64,000 bases of DNA from Echinarachnius parma (taxonomy: Eukaryota; Echinodermata; Echinoidea; Clypeasteroida; Echinarachniidae), in contig JBAMJV010005485.1 in NCBI GenBank assembly GCA_037951105.1, positions 1 to 64,000 of the forward strand, read 5' to 3'. Shown here in pieces: positions 1-11,705 of this stretch. The position numbers were made by a program, and so were the translations under genes. Position 1 is the stretch's first letter. Every line of letters begins with the position of its first letter. The notes under the pieces are model-generated. The model did no database searches, was not told the origin of the DNA, and worked only from the letters and a program-made list of their open reading frames with translations.

Positions 1-1300
1 CAATAAAATAATTTAATCTTCTTTGATCGCTAGAACTCCTGCAATAGTTCTCAAATTGACAACTTGTGCACATTAATATACAATCGGATCAAATTTGTTA
101 TTTGTGGCAACATAAAATAGCAAATCAAGTTCACGTTCACATTTGAGCAAATTGTCGCCACACACAATAATGCAGCGAAAAGGGAACCTCATACATCTAT
201 ATTATAATAGGAGGACGGGTTTCGTGTCAGTCGCCAATATTTTTCCGTCGCCAAAATGTGTCGGTCGCCAAGATTTGTCCAGAATGCAGTTTTCAAGCCG
301 CGTCTGGGCAATAAAATCGCGATGCAGCTTCTACTGATGTAATGTGCGTGCGAAAAACAAACCCGCAGTGCGTTTTATAACCAAAGTTATCCCTCAAACA
401 TTGAACAAATTACTACCGGCCAGGCGCGGAGCGTGAGTCTGCGATAAGCTTTCGTCTGGAGCACCTTGTTTACGAGTTGACCGCTATTGAAGTGCCTTGG
501 AAAAACTGCCGTATCTCTCTTGAAACCTTACCAAAATGTATACTTCATATACCATATGAAAGAAGAATAACCTATTTTTACTGATAAATATAATATTCGA
601 ACAAAATAATGTGGGCAAATATTTTTAAAATAGGCATGATCCATACCGCAATTTTCATTTTTATTTAAGCTTCAGAAAAGTAGAAAATTTCATTATTTAT
701 CACCCGTGGGCAAAGCCGAAACGTAAATATATGATTAATCATACATTTATAAGACTTCACACCAAATACCCTGTCAATTTGTTTTTTTTACAGGGTCATG
801 TCGGGAAAAATCCATGACAATGTCGATTACGAGCCTGCGAGTAATTGTCTCGTGCTACGAGAGTGGCAGTCCCAACAGTACATTTTCGTGTAGTGTGTTG
901 TGCGACTTGCCATGTATAATTTACTGTACTGGTAGTGCGCAGGTAGTTCACACACTGCAAACGAGTGTCAATTTCCAACTCTGGAAACAGAATTAAGAAG
1001 AAGCAAGACAATTAAATCTTTCTTATTGTGATGTCTGGAATCATTTCTGCGCTGCATGTGTGACTGACTGAATTAAATTTGATCTGATCTTGCAATTTTG
1101 TTGTATATGCCGATGTTCGGTGCGTGATGGAGATGAGACAAAACAAATTTTCAACGTAATATTCGCAAAATTCGCAAAACAAAAACAGGGGATCCTTTTG
1201 TGAAGGGCTACCGAAATATGTTGTTCAGTTGCATTTTAAATATTTAGAAACGCTTTTTGTAATGTCTACTCGAATTGCATACGTATTTGTTTTTGCACTC
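1..1300. other. no gene recognised
   Basis: AT-rich sequence with only short, unremarkable ORFs. No domain, RNA gene or repeat structure was recognised. Confidence 0.6.
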
Positions 1301-1306
1301 AAGCAG

Positions 1307-2067
1307 TGGCGTACCCAGGATTTCTTAAAGGGGGGGGGGGGGGGGGGGTGGGGGGTTTAGTCAGCGGGGGGTAGTCGTAGAAAAATTTCAAAGCCGAGAC
1401 CAACAATTTTCGACACTTTCAAGGCCGAGATCACGGTTTTTCGACATTTTCGAGGCCGGGATCACGGTTTTTTCAACATTTTCGAGGCCGAGACCACAGT
1501 TTTTCAACATTTTCAAGGCTGAGACTACGGTTTTTCGCACTTTTCAAGGCCGAGACCAGCAAAAATTACGATCGAGACCGCTAAAATTTGGTCTCGAGAC
1601 CAGTTAAAATTTGAAAGGGTGGGTTCAAACCCCCCAAAACAGTCATTTTTGGGTCAAAGGGGGGAGGTTTGAACCTAGGGTACAATCTCAGTCGGATCTC
1701 GGACTCGGCTTCGAATAATTTTCAACGACATCCCCCCCCCCCCTCAAAAAATGTTGACGGCCACCCCCCCCCCCCCTCGAAAAATCTTCACTGGCACCCC
1801 CCTCAAAAAAAATTCACCAACAGCCCCCCTCGAAATATCTTAATCCCCACCCCTCGAAAAATCCTTACTGACACCCCCTCGAAAAAAAATTCACCGACAC
1901 CACCACTCGAATACTTTACTAACACCCCCCTCCTCGAAAAAATCCTCACCGCTACCCCCCTCGAAAAATCTTCACTGACACCCCCCCTACTACTACTACT
2001 ACTACTACCACCACTACCACTACAACCACTACCACTACTACCACTACTACCACCACTACCACCACTA

Positions 2068-2113
<46 letters not shown>

Positions 2114-2165
2114 CACTACCACTACCACTACCACTACCACTACCACTACCACTACCACTACTACT
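1307..2165. repeat. low-complexity block: G tract, degenerate tandem repeats, (ACY)n microsatellite
   Basis: Opens with GTGGCGTACCCAGGATTT followed by a long G tract (1331-1349), a motif seen at the edge of other repeats here (compare 60655-60740). Then come about five diverged units of gaggccgagaccacggtttttc (1385-1560), a C-rich series of ccctcgaaaaatcttcactgac units (1728-1985), and an ACT/ACC trinucleotide run (1986-2165). The long valine- or leucine-only ORFs here are artefacts of the microsatellite. Confidence 0.8.
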
Positions 2166-2859
2166 ACAGGCTACTAATACTATACTACTACTGTATCTAT
2201 TATATTAATACGGTAAGCTTCAACCCCTCGAATCGCCTCCCACTCGAGATATCCTCACCCCGAGGATTCGGCGACTCCTCGACCGTCGTGATCGAAGGAT
2301 ATACGTTTTGCGGAGGACAATAAGGCATTCCCGCGTCGCTCCCGCCCCGTGGTCGTAGATCGAAGAAAAGGGAAAGTCAGCAATGTCAATTGCCCGTTTA
2401 AGAAGCCGAGCATTGACTAACGATTTATCGCCGTAAAAGTATTTATAAGAATATAAATTGGAGTGGATAAAACAAATAATATATTGAGAAACCGTTTTAG
2501 ATATAACACGTTGCGAAACTACCCAGGTTTTAATAAATATCAATATTTATATTACGCGTATGGTATGGTAATGATCGCTATTTGCCGATTGGCATCGTAT
2601 TTGTAAGTATTTTTAGCTGCGGTTATACAACGCGCAATGGCTGTACAGCCGTGTATACAGGTCGCGCAGTCATCTAATTACCCCGCCGAACCGTAGTTTA
2701 TTTGCATAGCTCACTGACCTGCTGACCATCGTCTCTGGTCACTATCTCATTCGCCCTACCGTACACGATACTATAATTGCGCCAGCTTGTGGTAAGATGT
2801 ATTAAGTCAGCCACGAAGCTACCATGCAGTACCAGAGGAGACGCCGAGGGGGGGGGGTG

Positions 2860-3460
2860 GGGGGGGGGGGTAGAATGGACGGGGAGGTATCTTCTCATTT
2901 ATTATGCAATGCATGTGTAGACGGCTCCTATTCCCTTTAAAGGAATATATCATCGGGTTTCACAAGAAAATGAAAAAATGTATATGCGGGAGAACTTAGT
3001 TTGGATATGAATTGTTTAGGGGACACGACGGGTTATGTGTCATGCAGGCAATTGGAGACACAGGGGGGGGGGGGGGGGGGGGCAGCGGCGAAGCTAGCAA
3101 GAACACGAACATAGTGTACTGTATCTAATTTGATACAAGCGGAACAAATTATCGGGGGTGGGGGTAGAATGGATGGGGGAAGTATCTGCTCATGTAGCAT
3201 GCAAATGCATGTATAGACAGCTACTATTCCTTTCAAGAATATGAACAAAGGTATACGCGGGAGAACTTAGTTTATGATATGAAACGTGTAGGGGACACGA
3301 CGGGTTATTTGTCATTCAGGCAATTGGAGCCGCGGGGGGGGGGGGGGGGGGGAGGGGGTAGCGGCGAAGCTACTTTATTATCAAGAACACGAACATATAT
3401 TATTGTATCTATTTTAATACAAGCGGAACAAATTATGCATCATATGAAATATGGGGGATA
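2860..3460. repeat. two direct copies of a ~290-bp G-tract-containing unit
   Basis: Shared landmarks occur in both copies: gggtagaatgga, gtatacgcgggagaacttagttt, ggggacacgacgggtta, a long G tract, then gcggcgaagct and caagaacacgaacata. A tandem segmental duplication with moderate divergence. Confidence 0.8.
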
Positions 3461-4383
3461 ACTGAATAACTTTGCGTGGATACTAAACCATCATGATTTT
3501 GTTATACATTGGCCGGATGTATCGTTGGACGGGGCCCCGACGGGTTGTTGGGTGGGATTGAATCGCCCGAGTCTATTTTGTCTTATTATTTAAATGATGA
3601 CTGTGGGATATTTAGTAAAGTTTTAAAGTGTCGTTATGTCATCGTCTTTCTCTTACCCGCGGATTTCCGCGGGTACAGCTAGTGGTAATAATAATACAAT
3701 AGTTATAATCAGTGGGGTCATGCATGGTCCAGTACCCACTACACCCATCACTTACTCACACTGCCCCCCTTTCTCCCCCCTCTCCCTCACTGCCTTCAGC
3801 ATGGTGTCCATTCCTATTATAGATCTGTTATAATGTATTGTATTTTAATGATTGGATGCCGAACTTGACGAACTGCTGTCCAAATTTGTAATAATACACT
3901 GTTACCCTAACAATAACTTGTATATTATATTATAACCATACAAGCAGAGAATCCACTATAATTAACCATAATAGTGTTTTTCTACAGGAAAAAATAAATA
4001 ATGAGTCACAAAAACACAACATATAATATACCTCACTCAAAGATCTGGTGACGGGTAAATTGCTAGTGTATATAAACTATAAACCATTAGACCATTCAAT
4101 TCTCATACAAGGAGTAGGTAGGGAAAGAATGTATACTCACTGTGTCAAAGATATTGTACAACAGCAACAACAAGTATAAGTAATGGGTATTGCAGGGATG
4201 TGAGGGACCAAAAAAGGCCATTGGCCTGTCTATAGGCCGGTCCCCTTTTTCTACAACACTATGAATATATCATAAATAAAACAAGAATAAAAATGTTGTT
4301 GACATTAATACAACTAACATGTACTAAGTCACACAAAATTAAGTTATTGTATAAAATTATATGGTTACAGTGTAACTTGATAA
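3461..4383. other. no gene recognised
   Basis: AT-rich intergenic sequence. A short hairpin (about 4200-4250, ggccattggcc...ggccggtcccc) is the only structure noticed. Confidence 0.5.
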
Positions 4384-5735
4384 TTATTGTTTACATTTAA
4401 ATTTGCGCTTGAAATTAGATAATGTTGGACATTCTTTTAAAAAGTCTGGTAGATTATTCGAAACAACTGACCCTCTATATCTAATAACAGTTCCAGAAAA
4501 GCTATAACGAAAGAATGGAATATACATTTTGTGTGAATTTCTAGAAGTATACACATTTATGTTTCTATTAAAAACAAAATAATTGTTAGAACAATCAGGC
4601 AAGTTAATTTTATCATATACATAAGAGAACATAAAAGCTGCGACACTCACATGTATCTCATATAAATCATGAAGTTTTAAAAATTTCAATTTAAACAATT
4701 ATTTATCTGTATGTGCTCTATAAAAAAAATGTTATAACTCTCTTTTGTAATAAAAATATCTTTTTGTTATAACTCTCTTTTGTAATCTTTTGCATCAAGT
4801 AATTGCACAATTGCCCCATACAATTATACAGTAATTAAAATATGGTAAAATCATAGTATTATACAAGTTTACAAGTATATGTAATGGCAATATAAGTTTA
4901 CCGTAAGTCTGTTTAAAACCCAAATTACTTTAGAAATCTTATTATAATACAATTTATGTGGTATTTCCAAGTTAAATTTTGATCAATAGTGATACCTAAA
5001 AAGGATACTTGGTGTACTTGCTTAATTTATTTTCCATTAATACATATCTTAATAACATCTTCGTTCACATATTTATTTTTAGTTTTACAAATTATATAGT
5101 TTGTTTTATCAAAGTTAATCAACAATTTATTGGCCAGAAACCATTTATTGTATTTTAGCAATTTCATTATTCAATAAAATATTCACATGTACAGGATATT
5201 TACCGGATAAAAGCAAGGTAGTGTCGTCATCAAATAAAACAGAAGATAAAATATTACTTACAAGTGGCAAATCATTAATATACAATAAAAACAAGAGTGG
5301 TCCAAGATTTTAACCTTGTGGGACCCCAGTTAAAATAGTACTGTGTTCTGAGTAACATTTACCCATACTAACAAATTGCCTTTGGTGTGATAAATAACTT
5401 TTCATTAAAAGAAGAGGAATGCCTCTTATACCATAAAAAACATTATTTATTTATTAAAATATCATGATCAATAGTCAAACGCTTTAGAGAGGTCTAAAAA
5501 TACACCAATTAAAAAGTCATTATTTTCAGAAGCATTTGCTACTTTATCTGTAAAATCAAGAAGTACATGGCAAGTACTGTAACTTTTTCTAAAATCAAAC
5601 TGGTATTATAAAATACTGATTTTATTTATAAAACTAGTCAATTGACTACATAAAATCTTTTCAAATAATTTACTAAAAAACTGATAAAACAGATATTGGT
5701 CTAGAATTCTTCAAAAGAGATTTGACTTACTTGAC

Positions 5736-6416
5736 TTAGGTGCGTAGGACGGTGTGTCCCCTTGCTCCCCTACGAGAAATCCTGCTCCATTCTGATCTAT
5801 CTTGGGCTAGTTGTTCTGCCTCTTGTAGGGATAGACCCACATCGCACCGAACTTGGTCCTTCCATCTCGTAGGAGGGCGTCCCCGTGGTCTGCGTGCGTC
5901 AAAGTCATTCTGGTATGCTTGGTATGGTAGGCGGTGATGCGGCATGCGTACAACATGGCCAAACCATTTCAGGCGACGTTTTGTTATTTCTTCACATATG
6001 GTGCTTGGGATGTTCAGCCTCTGCCTGATCTCTTCGTTCCTTATTCTGTCCATTAGGTGAACTCCAAGGATGGTCCGGAGGCACCTCATTTCAAATACCT
6101 CAAGCTTAGATCTATCTGATTTACGGAGGGTCCAGGATTCTGCTCCATATGTGGCAATAGGGAGGATCAGGGCTCTGTAGATCCTGACTTTGAGTGTCCT
6201 TGAGATATCTTGGTTGAACCAGATGGCACTTTTCAGCCTTCCAAATGACCAGGCTGCCAGTCTTGTTCGCCTCTTCACATCATCTTCTATAGAAGGTACC
6301 ATGCTGCCGAGAAAGACAAATGTATCCACTTTCTCGATGTTGGTGTTGTTTAGTGTGATAACTTGTTGGCCCTCTGTCATGATTCTGCATTTCGTGGCAT
6401 TGATTTCATTCCCCAA
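5736..6416 (-). CDS. LINE C-terminal (thumb/connection) part, frameshifted
   Basis: 226 codons in another frame. KVDTFVFLGSMV, ATYGAESWTLRKSD, RRLKWFGHVVRMP and RRPRGRPPTRWKDQV are the usual post-RT motifs of this LINE group. A one-base shift at the GGGG run joins it to the RT ORF. Confidence 0.9.
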   Translation of the reverse strand: MGNEINATKCRIMTEGQQVITLNNTNIEKVDTFVFLGSMVPSIEDDVKRRTRLAAWSFGRLKSAIWFNQDISRTLKVRIYRALILPIATYGAESWTLRKSDRSKLEVFEMRCLRTILGVHLMDRIRNEEIRQRLNIPSTICEEITKRRLKWFGHVVRMPHHRLPYQAYQNDFDARRPRGRPPTRWKDQVRCDVGLSLQEAEQLAQDRSEWSRISRRGARGHTVLRT

Positions 6417-7855
6417 CTTCTACATGCCTTTTCCAGTTCACTTGTAGAGATTTGGAGGTTTTCAAATACAAGTTCCATGAGGGTGGTGTCATCTGCATAA
6501 CGGATGTTGTTAGTACGCATGTCACCAATCTGTATTCCACTGTCTAGTTTTTGGATGTCCTTCATCACAAATTCCAGGAATAGGTTAAAGAGGCTTGGAG
6601 AGAGGAGGCAGCCTTGTCGAACACCAGTTATGACATCAAACCATTCGGTTATCTTACCGTTCACCATAACAGAGCATTTGCTTTGCTTGTACATGCTCTC
6701 TATAAGGTCGACTAGGGACTTGTCCACACCAATGGAACGTAAACATTTCCAGAGAGCTTCTCTCCATATAGTATCGAATGCCGCTTTAAAATCAACAAAG
6801 TTCAGGTGGATTGGTATCTTTCTTTCTCTGGCCTTTTCGATGATCTGTCTGACGACAAACACAGCATCTGTGGTGCCTCTACAACTTCTGAATCCGCATT
6901 GTTCCTCAGTCAGATGATTCTCAATGGTTCCCTGTATTCTCCTGAAGACCATCCTACAGAAAACTTTCCCAAGTATGGAGAGTAGCGTTATAGCCCTGTA
7001 GTTGGATGGGTCCAGCTTGTCTCCTTTCTTAAACACTGGAGTGATGAGACCCTTACTCCAGTCTTCCGGGGTTTTACCTTCCAACCATGCTGCATTTATT
7101 ATTTTGAGCAGGAGTTGTCTCATCGGCTTTCCACCAGTCTTCAGGGTTTCGGCAGCTATTTTGTCCCAACCACAGGCCTTGTTGTTCTTCAATAGTTTTA
7201 TTGCTGCCTCTACTTTTTCAATTGTGAAAGGTTCACTTGGGTTATCTGGAGGTTGAGGGTCAGGTATGGTCAGAAGAGTATTTTCGTCCCTTGGAAATTG
7301 CGTGTTGAGGTGGCCGCTAAAATGTTCTTCCCAGCATTTCAACACTTCTGCAGGCGCCGTTTTTAAGATGCCGTCCTTGTTCTTTACGGCAGGTTGCATC
7401 TTGTCTCTTTCTCCAGATAGTTTCTTAACCTTCTTGAAGAGCTCATGGCTGTTGTTCTTTGCGTGAGCAATTTCCATTTCTTCCACCTCTGCGTCAAGAA
7501 TTTTCTTCTTCCAATTCTTCACTTCATACTTGACCATTTTATTGAGTTTTTTGTAGCTCTTCTTGTTGCGGGCAGAGGGATCGTTCATCACCAGGATTCT
7601 GGCCTTCCTCCTTTGTTCACACGCCTTGCAGACATCTTCTGGGAGACCTTTAACTTGTTTTGACCTTTTGAAGCCTACAACTTCTTCTGTGATGTTATTG
7701 GTAGTATCCCTGAATTGCTTCCACAGCTCATCTGCATCCGTGTCCTGAAGCTGAAGTAATGGTTCAAAGGCACCTCCAATCCTGGCTTTAAATGCTTCTG
7801 CTATGTTAGAGTCATTAAGTCTGCCAACATCGTAGCTTTTGGGAAGGCTCTTCAT
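6377..7855 (-). CDS. LINE reverse transcriptase domain
   Basis: 492 codons in the same frame as the endonuclease. RT motifs: LITPVFKKGDKLDPSNYRAI, EEQCGFRSCRGTTDA, NFVDFKAAFD, TGVRQGCLLSPSLFNL and catalytic IRYADDTTLM. The frame is lost at a GGGG run near 6416, after which the C-terminal part is read one base out of phase. Confidence 0.92.
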   Translation of the reverse strand: MKSLPKSYDVGRLNDSNIAEAFKARIGGAFEPLLQLQDTDADELWKQFRDTTNNITEEVVGFKRSKQVKGLPEDVCKACEQRRKARILVMNDPSARNKKSYKKLNKMVKYEVKNWKKKILDAEVEEMEIAHAKNNSHELFKKVKKLSGERDKMQPAVKNKDGILKTAPAEVLKCWEEHFSGHLNTQFPRDENTLLTIPDPQPPDNPSEPFTIEKVEAAIKLLKNNKACGWDKIAAETLKTGGKPMRQLLLKIINAAWLEGKTPEDWSKGLITPVFKKGDKLDPSNYRAITLLSILGKVFCRMVFRRIQGTIENHLTEEQCGFRSCRGTTDAVFVVRQIIEKARERKIPIHLNFVDFKAAFDTIWREALWKCLRSIGVDKSLVDLIESMYKQSKCSVMVNGKITEWFDVITGVRQGCLLSPSLFNLFLEFVMKDIQKLDSGIQIGDMRTNNIRYADDTTLMELVFENLQISTSELEKACRSWGMKSMPRNAES

Positions 7856-9004
7856 TCACTTAGACTTTGCAGGTGATAACTTCACATTTGCCAGTACTAG
7901 GTTGTGGTCTGACCCAACGTCTGCTGAGCAGTATGATCTGCAGTTCTGGAATGCCTTGATGTTCTCTAATTTGGTGATGATGAAGTCTATCTGATTTCTG
8001 TAATGTCCACATGGGGAAGTCCATGTTGCCCTCCTACATTCTTTGTGTTGGAAGTATGTGTTACACACTGCCATTCCGTGTAGCATACAGAATTCTAGAA
8101 GCTTCTCCCCTCTGCTATTGAGCTGTCCTAGTCCATACTTGCCCAAAGTTGGTGCCCATACTCCATGGTCCGCTCCTACTTTTGCGTTGAGGTCACCCAT
8201 CACAATTAAGTTCTCCTTCCTAGGGACCTTCTGGATATGCAGCTGCAGTGCATCATAGAAAAGATCACTTTCTTGTTCACTATGTGCAGATGTATGGGCG
8301 TAAACCTGGATGATATTCATGATCCCTTCTTTCATTTTGAATTTTGCTGTGATGATCCTCGGTGAGACTGCTTCATAGCTCACCAAGCATTGCAGGATTT
8401 GTTGGGAGATCATGATGCAGACTCCCTCCCGGCTAATGTTATCTGTCCTGCTGGATAGAAGGATCGAGTACTCCTCTTTGTTTATGAGCGTCTCTGTGTT
8501 AGACAGGTGTGTCTCACATAAACCTAGAATATTCAGGTCGAATCTGCGAGCTTCTTCCAGGAGTATATCCCAGTGTCCTACTTTCTTCAATGTTCTCACA
8601 TTCCAGGTTCCAATATTCAACACACCGGATTTCCTTGAAGTAGGGGCCTGTGAAGTAGCTTCTTTAGTCATGTCCGGTACTTTGTCTGATCTTGGTTGAT
8701 GGTTAGTCTTGTTCTGGCTACTTACACTATTAGACGATGCAGTTCCTCTCTTTATGTTGCTCTTCTTCTTCTTCTTCTTCTTCCTGGCGTTCTCTTCTGT
8801 TGATGTGCTCTGCTTCGCTGGTTTCTCCGCTGCTCCGTTGTGTACCTGTGGAATTGGCAGCAAATCATCCGGCAGATTCTTCGCACCCCTGTCACTCTGC
8901 TGCCAGCAAGCAGCCACCGGGACTCGGGGCCATAACGGGGGGAAAACTTTCATAATAGATACTCGTAGGGGTGTGACCTGGATACAAACTGGGCACGCGG
9001 CCAC
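7856..9004 (-). CDS. LINE endonuclease domain (APE type)
   Basis: 382 codons. Lysine-rich N-terminal region, then the APE endonuclease: GVLNIGTWNVRTL, ILGLCETHLS, NIIQVYAH, VMGDLNAKVG and, near the end, VGSDHNLVLANVKL (catalytic SDH). It ends at a single TGA, and the RT part continues in the same frame immediately after, so this may be a nonsense change in one longer ORF. Confidence 0.9.
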   Translation of the reverse strand: MAACPVCIQVTPLRVSIMKVFPPLWPRVPVAACWQQSDRGAKNLPDDLLPIPQVHNGAAEKPAKQSTSTEENARKKKKKKKSNIKRGTASSNSVSSQNKTNHQPRSDKVPDMTKEATSQAPTSRKSGVLNIGTWNVRTLKKVGHWDILLEEARRFDLNILGLCETHLSNTETLINKEEYSILLSSRTDNISREGVCIMISQQILQCLVSYEAVSPRIITAKFKMKEGIMNIIQVYAHTSAHSEQESDLFYDALQLHIQKVPRKENLIVMGDLNAKVGADHGVWAPTLGKYGLGQLNSRGEKLLEFCMLHGMAVCNTYFQHKECRRATWTSPCGHYRNQIDFIITKLENIKAFQNCRSYCSADVGSDHNLVLANVKLSPAKSK

Positions 9005-9480
9005 TGAATTCCCAGCCGAGTGCAGCTACAAGATGTTCCGCTGTAGCAAGACAGAGGCCACCACCCTCCACCTTGTGGTTTGTTCGGGTTTTCCTTCCCT
9101 ACCCATAGCCCCTGTTGGTTTCTCAGGCCGCGAAGCCCAAGGAATCCAGTCAGTACCACGTGGAGGTAGGGGTTGAGTTACAAACAGAGAGGCGATTATG
9201 GAAAGGTAGACTGATGGAATGCTACCAGTACATACAGCTGGGAGAGGAGAGGAGATGGAAATAGCAAGCAGAAAGGGATACACATGCGAGGGGACATGCA
9301 AGGTGGAAAGGGTTATTGTTGGAAAGTAGGCGTCTCCAGCTGGAGTTGCGCATCTGCATGCTATACTGACCGCATGAAGTGTATTTGTAAAAAGAGATTT
9401 ATTGCCTTTAAACAAAAATGGTATCACATTCGCAATTTTGAGAGCATCAGGGAATATTCCATTTTCAAATGACAAGTTAA

Positions 9481-10320
9481 CCCTAATCCCACTGGGTTAT
9501 TTTGGGGACTTGAGTCCACTGGGTGGAGGGGGGTGGGGGGGGGGGGGCCATTTTGGCCCCCCCCCCTCAAATCTCAGCAACGAAGGGACCGATTGACTTG
9601 AAAATTGGCGCATACGTAAAACAAGTCAAGTAGAATAAGAATTTGAAGAAGAAAAAAAATTGGACCATTATTTTTTTTTTTTTTTAATTAATACAAATTT
9701 TGAATATGCACATTTTTGACGAATTTGGGGGAAAATTGGGATTTTCATCTAAAATCAAGAGAAATTACAGGATTTCTTCAGGTTTTCTGTAAAAATACTT
9801 TCAAATGATGTAATTCATCATATCCATGTTTTTTATGGTGATAAAATATATCACTAATTTGTATAAATTATGCAAATATGCAAATTAGTCTTCCTGGATT
9901 TACCCACACTGTTTTCATTCTTATGTATTTTTATTGTTTTTGTTTTGTTTGTTTTTTGGGAGAATTTATCTCTGAAGTGTATGAATTAAACTAATAACAA
10001 AGAAATAATCCAAATTATAATTCAATGTAACAATTATAACAGATTTGGAGTTTACATGGCATCGGATATATGAATTACAGTACATAGAAACCTGTACAGA
10101 AATTGCATTTTGTTGAGAGGGTTGAGCAATTATCGACCTCTAAAATCAGTTCTACATGTCCGACCGGGGTGAATTATATATCAAAACATGCGGGAGACTT
10201 AAGAGAAAAAAAGTCATGAAGTTTGAACGTGAAATTCCAATCGGTCTAGATGCACGTCAAAAAAAACGACAGGGGGGGGGGGGGGGGGGGGCCAAAATGC
10301 CCCCCCCAGAGGGATTAGGG
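9481..10320. mobile_element. piggyBac-like non-autonomous element (840 bp) at TTAA
   Basis: Termini CCCTAATCCC and GGGATTAGGG are exact inverted repeats, flanked by TTAA at 9477-9480 and 10321-10324. Both ends carry an inner ggccaaaatggccccc-type palindrome with G/C tracts. It splits the host LINE ORF, and the LINE frame reads through cleanly if the element and one TTAA are removed. No transposase ORF. A related left end (ttaaccctaacc...gggttattttgg) occurs at about 52512. Confidence 0.88.
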
Positions 10321-11023
10321 TTAATAATATTGCATAAAGGTGTAACAATTAAATGAATTGACTGTTTCAGTACCTTAGGGTGAACTTCATCATACCCAGG
10401 ACTTTTATTTACATCAAAATTCATAACCACATCAATAATATCTGCATTTGTAACAGGGAATAAAAACAGTGAGTTTCTAAAATTTCCTTTTAAGTACTGA
10501 TCATATTTCACTGACTCATCATTACACAGTATGTTAGTATCAATTCTTTGCTGTAGTTCTTGCCCAATTGTACCAAAATAAGAATTTAATGTATTAACAA
10601 TTCTTTATTTATCCACAAATCAACATTAACATCACCAATAACAAAAGATTCTTTTCTTTCTTGCAATATCTTATTCAAAGATTCTTGTAATTGAAGTAAA
10701 CAGATTTTGACCTGGAGGTCGATATAGAGCAGCAACTATAACATTTTTCACCTTATTGCGTAATTTGAAGAATTTGAAAAAATGGGCATTTGAAGTTCAC
10801 ACAATGTGTGTAAAAGACCTATGATTGTATAAACTAAAACAATCATATCTTCGTTAATTATTAACCAATTAGTTAGAACAAAGCACCAAATGAAAGCTTG
10901 TGATGAGGCCATTGTAATGGTATTAAAATCTAAATTTTGATTTTTACCGACAAGTGCCAGGTTTTGCTAAGCCGGTCTCATATGATACAAATTATTCAAA
11001 TGAGTGAGATGAGATGGGTTTAA

Positions 11024-11454
11024 AGGGGACCACCAGGCAAAGAACAACACATTATTATATGTTTTGGTACTGTTTTGTGATATCAAATAGATACCCAACA
11101 TTTTGCAAAGGGTTGTGTAATTCATAAACAAAGCAATTAATTTCCACGACTTACGGAACCACTATTATTTACTGGTTCCATATGGGCCAACCATTTGCGA
11201 GTGCGCCAATGCTTTTCACGCATACGTTTGTAGGCAATAGATTCCTGGGCGATTCGTTTGCTCTGCACACATCGCAATTCACCGCACATATCGCAGTCTT
11301 CGCAATTCGGAACGCATGATTTAGAATGGTGATGCGTTTCCAATTTTTTTTTTTTCTTTCTGGAAACATATTTTTGTGAACTTGTTGATGGAATGGAATA
11401 CTAAAGATGTTACCTTTCTTTAATAAGAATATTATTTTTGGGTGGTGGTACCCT
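11024..11454. mobile_element. TTAA-flanked MITE, family A
   Basis: Inverted termini AGGGGACCACC / GGTGGTACCCT with TTAA on both sides. Relatives in this window: 21220-21629, 54662-55078, 58374-58753 (inverted) and a piece at 17934-18062. The small cysteine-rich ORFs inside (about 11137-11369) are not conserved between copies. Confidence 0.82.
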
Positions 11455-11705
11455 TTAAAGCAGAGGTATTTTAACCCAATCTAGACTATTGAATGTTGGT
11501 GTAACATGTATTCTCCATATAGATCACAGACCAAGTATTTTGGGGGACTTGTCCTGAATGGGTTAAAAATGTCAATCTAGAAACTGTGATCTTCTGGTTT
11601 GATGGAAAGGTTTTGAATTAACCTCTGGCTAGTGACAGATCCTACTGCTTCTTGAGATCCCTGCTGGGCGGAGGGTACTTTCTAATTGCGTTTCAGGATG
11701 GCGAC

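Larger units (their letters stand above)
5724..9389 (-). mobile_element. RTE-like non-LTR retrotransposon with 11-bp target duplication
   Basis: Flanked by direct repeats aaaagagattt at 5713-5723 and 9390-9400. The coding strand is minus. ORF pieces are endonuclease 9004-7856, reverse transcriptase 7855-6377 and C-terminal 6416-5736. The 3' end has short AAGTC-type repeats rather than poly(A). Clade call (RTE versus another APE-type clade) is from motif style only. Confidence 0.85.
4384..10755 (-). mobile_element. decayed CR1/Jockey-like LINE, interrupted twice
   Basis: Three minus-strand pieces belong to one copy. 10755-10325 holds an endonuclease remnant (VIVAALYRPPGQNLF) and the RT start (DVNKSPGYDEVHPKVLKQS). 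9476-9390 continues with GIFPDALKIANVIP. 5723-4384 holds RT motifs (RPISV, FSKLFEKI, FLDLSKAFD, GVPQG-like) and the C-terminal tail (YTSRNSHKMYIPFFRYSFSG, CPTLSNFKRKFKC). The pieces join in frame once the two insertions (9481-10320 and 5724-9389) and one target duplication each are removed. Many stops; inactive. Confidence 0.85.

Noticed and set aside
1669..2208. Long Leu/Pro and poly-Val ORFs
   Set aside because: Translations of the C-rich repeats and ACY microsatellite; no coding signal beyond composition.
11137..11369. Cys-rich zinc-finger-like small ORFs
   Set aside because: Inside a MITE; the equivalent positions in the sister copy (21220-21629) are not open.
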